Program-made: the position numbers and the translations under genes
Shown: positions 7,995 through 13,449 of the stretch, piece by piece
How positions within the stretch are numbered: the first letter of the stretch is position 1
How the letters are laid out: each line of letters opens with the position of its first letter
From: Pseudomonadota bacterium
GTDB lineage: Bacteria > Pseudomonadota > Gammaproteobacteria > UBA5335
Reading direction: 5' to 3'
Length of the DNA stretch: 13,449 nt
Assembly (NCBI GenBank): GCA_021783685.1
Contig: JAJXTQ010000014.1
Coordinates: 1-13,449 of the forward strand
The notes under the pieces: generated by a model
What the model saw: the letters and a program-made list of their open reading frames with translations, nothing else
Told to the model about the DNA's origin: nothing
The model's database searches: none

Positions 7995-8706
7995 GCCGGA
8001 GTTGCTCCATCAACGGGTGGCGGTGGTGACCGGCGCTGCCGGCGCCATCGGACTGGAAATCTGCGGAATGCTGCTGAAAGCCGGCATGCAGGTGGTGTTG
8101 ACCGCGCGCAGCCAGGCCCGCGCGGAGGAAGCCGTGACGGCGCTGGCAGGGCAGGATGACCAGCGCATCATCGCGCGCGCGCTCGAGGTGACCGATGCCG
8201 AGGCGGTCGTGGCGTTCGCCCGGGGCGTCGAGCAGACCCATGGCCGGATCGATGTGCTCATCAACAATGCCGGCGTACCGCCGCGGGGACACGGCTTGTC
8301 CGACATGAGCGACGATGAGCTCGATCTGGCCATGCGGACCCATTTCCTTGGGCCGCTGCATCTCATCCGCGCGGTACTGCCCCTGATGCGCGCGCAGGGC
8401 TACGGGCGGATCGTGAACGTGTCGTCCAGTCTCGGGCAGTTGTCGCAGATGGGCGCACGCTGGCCGGCCTATCGGTTGTCCAAGGCGGCGCTGAATGCCC
8501 TCACGGCGGTCGTGGCGGCCGAAGTCGCGGGCAGCGACATCCTCGTGAATGCCGTCTGTCCGGGCTGGTGTCGTACCCCGCTGGGCGGGCCGGAGGCCCC
8601 CCGTTCGGCGGCGCAAGGGGCGGCGGACATCGTCTGGGCCGCAATGCTGCCCGACGGCGGCCCGTCCGGACATTTCTTCAGGGATCGGCAAATCCAGCCT
8701 TGGTGA
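7984..8706 (+). CDS. Short-chain dehydrogenase/reductase (carbonyl-reductase-like)
   Basis: The 240-residue Rossmann-fold oxidoreductase has a complete classical SDR set: TGAAGAIG (16-23) for the dinucleotide, R42 just after the second beta strand (suggesting NADPH preference), NNAG (94-97), the catalytic serine in NVSSSLG (145-151), and Y163-RLS-K167. The C-terminal stretch GGPSGHFFRD resembles carbonyl reductase 1-type SDRs, which reduce quinones and other carbonyls. The substrate cannot be read from the sequence. The start lies inside the last codons of the cinA-like gene (11-bp overlap), so the two are probably expressed together. The last 29 bp overlap, tail to tail, the minus-strand hydrolase gene. 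Confidence 0.88.
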   Translation: MDVEPELLHQRVAVVTGAAGAIGLEICGMLLKAGMQVVLTARSQARAEEAVTALAGQDDQRIIARALEVTDAEAVVAFARGVEQTHGRIDVLINNAGVPPRGHGLSDMSDDELDLAMRTHFLGPLHLIRAVLPLMRAQGYGRIVNVSSSLGQLSQMGARWPAYRLSKAALNALTAVVAAEVAGSDILVNAVCPGWCRTPLGGPEAPRSAAQGAADIVWAAMLPDGGPSGHFFRDRQIQPW

Positions 8707-9844
8707 TGCGCTGTTGCGGCTGCGCCAGCATCACCTGTTCGCACCGCTCGGGCACCGCCCATGCGTGCCCGAAGGGCGGCGTGTGAAAGCAATCCGCAGC
8801 CGCGCCCGGGTTGCCGATGAACGGCGTCGCCACCGGTTTGACGTGATCGCTCCCCGCCATTGCCGAGGGAACCTCCGGCATCGACAACGCAGCGGCGAGA
8901 TCGGCAATCGGCTGCTGTTGGCCTTCTTCGGCCAGGCGGAAGGTGCCGTAGTGGATTCCCAGTGCATGCTCGGCGCCGAGCGTGCGCCAGGCTGCCACGG
9001 CCTCGGCGGGATTCATGTGTACCGGCTGCATGAACCATCGCGGCAGGTAGGCGCCGATCGGCAGCAGGGCCAGGCGCAAATTGGGGAAGCGCGCGGCGAT
9101 GGCCGCGAAGTGGGGACCGAAGCCGGTATCGCCGGCGAAGAAAACGGCCCCGCCCGGCGCTTCGACGACATAGCCGAGCCACAAGGTGCGGTTGCGATCG
9201 AACAGGCCGCGCGAGGTCCAGTGCTGGGCCGGCACACCGGTCACATGGACGCCCGGGGCTAGCGCGTGGCTTTGCCACCAGTCGGTTTCCACCACCCCGC
9301 CGATGCCCGCGGCTTCCAGCGTCCCCCGATTGCCCAGGCCGACGAAGATGCGCGGCCGGTCGCGTTCCCACAAGCGCTTGAGCGTCGGCAGGTCCATGTG
9401 ATCGTAGTGGCTGTGGCTGACCAGCACCGCATCGATGCGCGGCAAGTCCTCGAAGCGCAACCCGGCCGGCCCATGGCGGTCCGGACCGGCAAAGGAGAAC
9501 GGGCTGGCCCGGTGCGACCAGATGGGGTCGGTCAGGATGTTCACCCCGGCGGTCTGAATCAGCACGGTGGCGTGATTCACGGGGGTGACCCGCAGCGCGG
9601 CGCCGGCAACGCGCGGCAGGGGAGGCGGGCCGGGCGGCTGGTCCGTCCAATCGTCCCAGTGCCCCGGGTCGCGCTGCACCAGCCATTCGACGTAGTCGGT
9701 CAGATGACGCTCGCGCGGGATGGCCATGTGAAATCGCCGGCCGTCGAAGTGATCGCTGACCGGTCCCGAATGGCCGCTGCCGCCGAGCGCCGCGCCCAGA
9801 TACAGCAGCGCAATCGCCGCTGCCAGCAGCAAGCCGCGGATCAT
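8678..9844 (-). CDS. NAPE-PLD-like metallo-beta-lactamase-fold hydrolase
   Basis: The 388-residue product has a hydrophobic N-terminal segment (residues 2-20, signal peptide or membrane anchor) and an MBL-fold domain. The di-zinc ligands are all visible: H144, H146, D148 and H149 in SHSHYDH, then H208 (PAQHW), D239 (AGDTGFG) and H298 (GIHYGTF). The D239-to-H298 and H208-to-D239 spacings equal those of mammalian NAPE-hydrolysing phospholipase D (H253, D284, H343 by recall). PFAVPW-like substrate loops are not evident, so the substrate could be an N-acyl phospholipid or another phosphodiester or ester at the envelope. A weak ribosome site precedes the ATG at 9844. The gene is convergent with the SDR gene, overlapping by 29 bp, and faces away from the tRNA unit. 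Confidence 0.85.
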   Translation of the reverse strand: MIRGLLLAAAIALLYLGAALGGSGHSGPVSDHFDGRRFHMAIPRERHLTDYVEWLVQRDPGHWDDWTDQPPGPPPLPRVAGAALRVTPVNHATVLIQTAGVNILTDPIWSHRASPFSFAGPDRHGPAGLRFEDLPRIDAVLVSHSHYDHMDLPTLKRLWERDRPRIFVGLGNRGTLEAAGIGGVVETDWWQSHALAPGVHVTGVPAQHWTSRGLFDRNRTLWLGYVVEAPGGAVFFAGDTGFGPHFAAIAARFPNLRLALLPIGAYLPRWFMQPVHMNPAEAVAAWRTLGAEHALGIHYGTFRLAEEGQQQPIADLAAALSMPEVPSAMAGSDHVKPVATPFIGNPGAAADCFHTPPFGHAWAVPERCEQVMLAQPQQRITKAGFADP

Positions 9845-9925
9845 GGCAAGGGTCGCTCGGCGCTCATGACCGGCAGTCTAGCAGCATCGGGCAGCGGCCT
9901 CCCGGCGCAGCCACCGTCGCGCGGC

Positions 9926-9954
9926 TTGACAGGGCGGGATGCGAGGCTGAAAAT
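9926..9954 (+). promoter_or_regulatory. Promoter of the tRNA-Met unit
   Basis: A perfect -35 hexamer TTGACA (9926-9931) lies 17 bp before GAAAAT (9949-9954), which matches the -10 consensus at four of six positions. A GC-rich discriminator (TCCGCCC) follows, as expected for a stable-RNA promoter under stringent control. It would give a leader of about 30 nt, which holds a small hairpin CTGCGC/GCGCAG (9962-9978) before the mature tRNA. Confidence 0.7.
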
Positions 9955-9991
9955 TCCGCCCCTGCGCGGACTGCGCAGACCGGAAGATCGT

Positions 9992-10068
9992 GGCTAGGTA
10001 GCTCAGCCGGTTAGAGCGCATCACTCATAATGATGAGGTCGGCGGTTCGAGCCCGCCCCTAGCTACCA
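9992..10068 (+). tRNA. tRNA-Met (anticodon CAT), elongator type
   Basis: The 77-nt cloverleaf is complete: acceptor GGCTAGG paired with CCTAGCT, D-arm GCTC/GAGC, anticodon stem CATCA/TGATG around loop CTCATAA with CAT at 10026-10028, five-base variable loop, T-arm GGCGG-TTCGAGC-CCGCC, discriminator A and encoded CCA. The loop and D-arm closely resemble E. coli elongator tRNA-Met. The initiator's three G-C anticodon-stem pairs are absent. The first pair is G-U rather than G-C, a small oddity. A lysidine-modified tRNA-Ile2 also has a CAT anticodon but usually a different acceptor and D-arm, so it is less likely. Confidence 0.95.
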
Positions 10069-10078
10069 CATCTCCCCG

Positions 10079-10106
10079 AAAGCGGCCTTGGCGCCGCTTT
10101 TTCTTT
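10079..10106 (+). terminator. Rho-independent terminator after tRNA-Met
   Basis: AAAGCGGC and GCCGCTTT form a perfect 8-bp stem with a 6-nt loop (CTTGGC), followed by TTTTTCTTT. It is on the plus strand 11 nt after the tRNA CCA, so it ends the tRNA transcript. On the minus strand no U-tract follows, so it does not clearly serve hemJ. Confidence 0.85.
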
Positions 10107-10122
10107 GTCTGACCCTCGGCGA

Positions 10123-10545
10123 TCAGAACGGCTTGGTCACGGCCAGCAGCACGATCGCGACCAGAAACAGCGACGGTACCTCGTTGATCCATCGGTAGAA
10201 GCGGGCGCCGTGGCGCGCCGTCCCCCGCGCCAGCGACTGCGTCAGCCGCCACAGATAAACGTGATAGCCCACCAGAAGCGCGACCAGGGTCAGCTTCAGG
10301 TGCAGCCAGCCGTTGCCCGAGTAGGCCTGCCAGGCATAGGCCACCAGCAGCCAGATGCCGAACAGGGCCGTGCCGACCGCGCCGATGGTCATCATCACGA
10401 ACAGCCGGCGCTCCATGAGCGCGAACCGCTCGCGCTCCGCCGCCGTGACCGCATCGCAGTGATAAACGAACAGGCGCGGCAGGTAAAATAGACCGGCGAA
10501 CCAGGTCACCATGAAGATCACATGGACGGCCTTGACGGTGAGCAT
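10123..10545 (-). CDS. hemJ: HemJ-type protoporphyrinogen IX oxidase (UPF0093 membrane protein)
   Basis: The 140-residue integral membrane protein has about four helices and the HemJ hallmarks: [20 protein letters not shown] (5-24) followed by [25 protein letters not shown] (80-99), and RWINEVP near 118-124. Length and motifs fit HemJ (about 140-150 residues). HemJ oxidises protoporphyrinogen IX to protoporphyrin IX late in heme synthesis and replaces HemG or HemY in many proteobacteria. His8 and Lys84 lie in the most conserved motifs. The ATG at 10545 is chosen because the family motif begins there and AGGAG lies 10 nt upstream. A TTG at 10566 would only add seven unconserved residues. The gene is divergent from argC, an arrangement I recall from other Gammaproteobacteria, and faces the tRNA terminator. 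Confidence 0.9.
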   Translation of the reverse strand: MLTVKAVHVIFMVTWFAGLFYLPRLFVYHCDAVTAAERERFALMERRLFVMMTIGAVGTALFGIWLLVAYAWQAYSGNGWLHLKLTLVALLVGYHVYLWRLTQSLARGTARHGARFYRWINEVPSLFLVAIVLLAVTKPF

Positions 10546-10660
10546 GCGGCGTGAGCTCCTGCACAATTGGGGGCGGCAGCGGATATCCGGCTGCGATCAT
10601 GGCAAGCGGCTCACCGCCTCGCAAGCGGGTCATCGAATCCTGGCACAACGGGAGAACACA

Positions 10661-11698
10661 GTGATTTCAGCGGGCATCGTGGGCGGAACCGGATACACCG
10701 GCGTGGAATTGTTGCGCCTGCTGGCGAATCACCCCGAGGCGCGGGTCGACTGCATCACCTCGCGCGGCGCGGAAGGCACGCCGGTCGCCGACCTGTTCCC
10801 CAGCCTCTACGGGCGGTGCGATCTGGCCTTCAGCGGGATGGACGTCGATCGGTTGTCGCAGTGCGATGTCGTCTTCTTTGCGACGCCGCACGGCGTTGCG
10901 CTCGAGATGGCCGGCGCCTTGCTGGCCGCCGGCAGCCGGGTGGTCGATCTGTCCGCCGATTTCCGGCTTCCCGACGCCGATCTCCTGGCACGCTGGTATG
11001 GGCTCACGCCGCCGGACTCCGCTGTCTTCGGGCAGGCGGTGTACGGCCTGCCGGAGGTCCATCGCGAAGCGTTGCGCTCGGCGCGGCTGGTGGCCAATCC
11101 CGGCTGCTACCCCACGGCCGTCCAGCTCGGCTTGCTGCCGCTGTTGGAGCAGGATCTCGTCGATCCCGCCCGCCTGATGGCCAGTGCGGCCAGCGGTGCC
11201 AGCGGCGCCGGACGCGCCGCCAAGGTGGACAGCCTGCACTGCGAGGTCGCCGAAAACTTTCACGCCTATGGGGTCGCCGGTCACCGCCATCTGCCCGAGA
11301 TCGAGACGCAGCTCGAGCGGGCCACGGGCCGGCCGGTGGCGCTCACCTTCGTGCCGCATCTGGCGCCGATGAACCGTGGCATCCATGCCACCCTGTTCGC
11401 CACGCTGCGGGAACCCGTCGAGGAATCCGCGTTGCAGGCGATATTTGCCGCGCGCTATGCCGATGAGCCCTTCGTGTCGGTCCTGCCGGCCGGCAGGCAT
11501 CCGGCCACGGCCAGCGTGCGCGCCGCCAACACCTGTCAGCTCGCCGTCTTCCGTCCGCAAGGCCGCGATACCGTCGTGGTCCTGGCCGTGATCGACAACC
11601 TGGTGAAGGGCGCAGCCGGGCAGGCGATCCAGAACATGAACCTGATGTTCGGCCTGCCGGAAACGATGGGTCTGGAAGGTGGCGCCGTCGCGCCGTGA
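10661..11698 (+). CDS. argC: N-acetyl-gamma-glutamyl-phosphate reductase
   Basis: The 345-residue enzyme catalyses the NADPH-dependent reduction of N-acetylglutamyl-5-phosphate to the semialdehyde, the third step of arginine biosynthesis, in the cytoplasm. It has the dinucleotide-binding [11 protein letters not shown] (8-18), FFATPHG (72-78), LSADFRL (97-103), the catalytic cysteine C150 in NPGCYPT (147-153), SGASGAGR (178-185) and GHRHLPEI (207-214). The length matches type-1 ArgC. The start is a GTG at 10661, supported by GGGAG six bases upstream and by the N-terminal strand [10 protein letters not shown]. The longer open frame above it crosses the hemJ promoter region and is not real. No other arginine gene is nearby. 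No ArgR-type box is obvious upstream, and I see no clear terminator after the stop. Confidence 0.95.
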   Translation: MISAGIVGGTGYTGVELLRLLANHPEARVDCITSRGAEGTPVADLFPSLYGRCDLAFSGMDVDRLSQCDVVFFATPHGVALEMAGALLAAGSRVVDLSADFRLPDADLLARWYGLTPPDSAVFGQAVYGLPEVHREALRSARLVANPGCYPTAVQLGLLPLLEQDLVDPARLMASAASGASGAGRAAKVDSLHCEVAENFHAYGVAGHRHLPEIETQLERATGRPVALTFVPHLAPMNRGIHATLFATLREPVEESALQAIFAARYADEPFVSVLPAGRHPATASVRAANTCQLAVFRPQGRDTVVVLAVIDNLVKGAAGQAIQNMNLMFGLPETMGLEGGAVAP

Positions 11699-11762
11699 CG
11701 ACAACGGCCCCGTGCGCAAAAAGGCCTCCGGCGCGCGAACTTCAGCCGCCTCGTCTGGTACT

Positions 11763-11791
11763 GACCGATCGGAATGTGATATTGATTGGTC
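11763..11791. promoter_or_regulatory. Imperfect inverted repeat upstream of the acyl-CoA dehydrogenase operon
   Basis: GACCGATC (11763-11770) and GATTGGTC (11784-11791) are 8-bp arms with one mismatch, separated by 13 bp. The repeat lies in the 251-bp gap between argC and the first acyl-CoA dehydrogenase gene, about 160 bp before its start. Such operons are often controlled by TetR-family repressors, so it is a candidate operator. The rest of the gap holds no gene I can support and no convincing promoter. Confidence 0.3.
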
Positions 11792-11949
11792 GATGATCAC
11801 GGCAAGGGTCGCGCGGCTTCGGTGAGAACCGGGGACGGCCCGCTTTTCCGTGAACTCCGGATTTTCTTTCGATATCCGATCGTTCCAAAGCGCCCCGGAC
11901 GGGGGTATCCCGGCGGGTTATCCGTAAAGCTTGAGAAGGAGTTCAAGCG

Positions 11950-13053
11950 ATGAATTTCAAGTTTTCCCAGGATCAGGACATGATGCGCGACTCGGCCAAG
12001 CGCCTGCTGGCCGACCTGTCGACCTACACCGCGGTCCACAAGATCCTCGATTCCGACGCCACCCACGACGCCAACCTCTGGAAGCAGATGGCCGAGGCCG
12101 GCTGGCTGAGCACCGCCATCCCCGAGGAATACGGCGGCGCCGGCATGGGGTATCTGGAACTGGCCGTGCTGGCCGAGGAAATGGGCAAGGTGCTGGCCTG
12201 CACGCCGTTTGCCTCCTCCATCTACTTCGCCGCCGAGCTGATCAAGGCGGCGGGCTCCGAATCCCAGAAGACGACTTACCTGCCCAAGCTCGCCATGGGC
12301 GAGTCCATCGCGACCGTCGCCTATGCCGAAAAAGGCCGCATCGACGCCGGCGGCGTGCAGGTCAAGGCCCAGGGCGGCAAGCTGACCGGCACCAAATCGC
12401 CGGTGGCCGACGGCCTCTGTGCCGATCTCGCCATCGTCTCGGCACGCGATGATCAGGGCGTGTCGCTCTATCTGGTCGACCTCGCTGCCGGCGCCGTGAG
12501 CCGCGAATCGGTCGCCACCATGGACCGCACCCGCAAGCAGGCGCGGCTCACCTTCAACGGCGCCCCCGGCGAATTGCTGGGCCAGGCGGGCCAGGGCGGC
12601 GCCCTGCTCGACCAGGTGTCCTACAAGGTCGCGGCCCTGCTCGCCTTCGAACAGGTGGGCGGCGCGCAGAACGCACTGGAGATGGCCACCCAGTACGCCA
12701 AGGAACGCTATGCCTTCGGGCGGCCGATCGGCTCCTTCCAGGCCATCAAGCACCGCATCGCCGACATGTTCGTGAAGGTCGAGATGGCCCGTTCCAGCGC
12801 CTACTACGCAGCCTGGGCGCTGGAGAGCGCGCCGGACAAGCTGCAGCAGGCGGCCAGCGCGGCGCGCGTGATGGGCATCGACGCCTACGGCTTCGCCGCC
12901 CAGGAAAACGTCCAGATCCACGGCGGCATCGGGTTCACGTGGGAAGCCAATCCCCATCTCCACATGAAGCGCGCCAAGCATCTGGAGAGCCTGCTCGGCG
13001 GCGGCATCGTCTGGCGCGAGCGGCTGATGCGCAGCATGGAAGCGGCGGCCTGA
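11950..13053 (+). CDS. Acyl-CoA dehydrogenase family protein, first of a pair
   Basis: The 367-residue flavoprotein has the standard three-part layout. An N-terminal helical domain contains IPEEYGGAGMGYLEL (58-72), a middle beta domain spans about 120-205, and the C-terminal helical domain carries RYAFGRPIGSFQAIKHRIAD (253-272) and QIHGGIGFTWE (322-332), with Glu332 a possible catalytic base. It would oxidise an acyl-CoA to the 2-enoyl-CoA using FAD and pass electrons to ETF. A ribosome site (AAGGAG at 11936-11941, 8 nt upstream) supports the start. A second, different acyl-CoA dehydrogenase follows after 45 bp. Such adjacent pairs can form alpha2-beta2 heterotetramers, as in the steroid side-chain enzymes of Actinobacteria, and occur in proteobacterial degradation clusters. 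The middle domain is short in places (YAEKGRIDAGG), which fits a specialised subunit. The substrate is not known. Confidence 0.88.
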   Translation: MNFKFSQDQDMMRDSAKRLLADLSTYTAVHKILDSDATHDANLWKQMAEAGWLSTAIPEEYGGAGMGYLELAVLAEEMGKVLACTPFASSIYFAAELIKAAGSESQKTTYLPKLAMGESIATVAYAEKGRIDAGGVQVKAQGGKLTGTKSPVADGLCADLAIVSARDDQGVSLYLVDLAAGAVSRESVATMDRTRKQARLTFNGAPGELLGQAGQGGALLDQVSYKVAALLAFEQVGGAQNALEMATQYAKERYAFGRPIGSFQAIKHRIADMFVKVEMARSSAYYAAWALESAPDKLQQAASAARVMGIDAYGFAAQENVQIHGGIGFTWEANPHLHMKRAKHLESLLGGGIVWRERLMRSMEAAA

Positions 13054-13098
13054 TCGGGCGCGCCATACGGATCTGGAATCTTCAGGAGGATAGGGAAC

Positions 13099-13449
13099 AT
13101 GGATTTCAACGATACCCCGCAGGAAGCGGAATTCCGCGCCGAAGCCAACCGCTGGCTGTCCCAGAATGCCAAGCCCCGCAGCGAATCGGGCAACATGATG
13201 AGCATGTTCGCCGAATCCGAGGGCGGCGATCTGCGCGGTGAAGCCGAATGGAAGATGGTGCGTGATGCCCAGGCGTGGCAGCGCAAGAAGGCCGACGGCG
13301 GCTGGGGCGTGATCACCTGGCCGAAGAAGTTCGGCGGCCGCGGCGGCAACATCATGCAGAGCGTGATCTGGGGACAGGAAGAGTCGAAATTCGAGACCCC
13401 GGCCAACATCTTCATGATCGGCATCGGCATGGCCGGTCCCACCATCATG
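13099..13449 (+). CDS. Acyl-CoA dehydrogenase family protein, second of a pair (partial, 5' end only)
   Basis: The frame stays open to the window edge, giving the first 117 residues. It begins MDFNDTPQEAEFRAEANRWL, the usual N-terminal helix of acyl-CoA dehydrogenases, and continues with WQRKKADGGWGVITWPKKFG (60-79) then GRGG, and GQEESKF (92-98), the family's first-domain pattern in a FadE-like form. AGGAGG at 13084-13089 with a 9-nt spacer sets the start. It lies 45 bp after the first dehydrogenase gene with no terminator between, so the two are co-transcribed and probably co-assemble. The flavin-binding and catalytic parts lie beyond the window. Confidence 0.85.
   Translation, partial: MDFNDTPQEAEFRAEANRWLSQNAKPRSESGNMMSMFAESEGGDLRGEAEWKMVRDAQAWQRKKADGGWGVITWPKKFGGRGGNIMQSVIWGQEESKFETPANIFMIGIGMAGPTIM

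Noticed and set aside
9992..10068. Possible integration site at the tRNA gene
   Set aside because: No integrase and no repeated copy of the tRNA 3' end is present in the window.
10025..10648. Minus-strand frame over hemJ and the tRNA
   Set aside because: It is a shifted frame of hemJ. Its tail reads through the tRNA-Met gene in antisense.

Overview
The window is GC-rich, densely packed bacterial chromosome. Its gene content suggests a Gammaproteobacterium: MurU cell-wall recycling, a TonB/ExbB energy module, HemJ divergent from ArgC beside an elongator tRNA-Met, and an outer-membrane beta-barrel. The paired acyl-CoA dehydrogenases at the right end would suit a lipid- or steroid-degrading lineage such as the Nevskiales/Solimonadaceae. 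That lineage guess is an inference and is not proven here. I see no phage, insertion sequence, CRISPR array or plasmid function.

Layout, left to right. (1) 1-712: the last codons of an upstream gene (probably amgK) overlap murU by the ATGA tetranucleotide. (2) 669-1559, minus: a secreted S1/P1-type zinc nuclease whose 3' end overlaps murU. (3) 1581-4598: a three-gene operon of an internally duplicated PepSY-TM inner-membrane protein, TonB and ExbB. It looks like an iron- or heme-linked outer-membrane energising module, but no exbD follows. (4) 4599-5190: about 590 bp without an intact gene. It holds a minus-strand relic of an ABC-transporter ATPase C-terminus and a perfect hairpin. (5) 5191-6159: an AHSA1/SRPBCC protein and a PhnB-type VOC protein, on the same strand. 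(6) 6200-6257: two perfect inverted repeats between convergent genes. (7) 6284-6943, minus: an outer-membrane beta-barrel protein. (8) 6983-7116: an AT-richer divergent control region with repeated GTAC palindromes. (9) 7215-8706: a one-domain CinA-like molybdopterin-binding protein translationally coupled to a short-chain dehydrogenase. (10) 8678-9844, minus: a NAPE-PLD-like metallo-beta-lactamase-fold hydrolase, overlapping the dehydrogenase tail to tail. (11) 9926-10106: a complete tRNA-Met(CAT) unit with promoter, leader hairpin and rho-independent terminator. (12) hemJ (minus) and argC (plus), divergent. (13) 11950-end: two consecutive acyl-CoA dehydrogenase genes, the second cut by the window edge.

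Most of the window is housekeeping or common accessory metabolism. I did not find a clearly new multi-gene system. The parts most worth a second look are the ExbD-less PepSY-TonB-ExbB operon with gene debris where exbD would normally sit, the GTAC palindrome cluster at 6983-7116, the palindrome at 1490-1506 in a very tight divergent gene junction, and the Fur-box-like stretch inside the PepSY gene.
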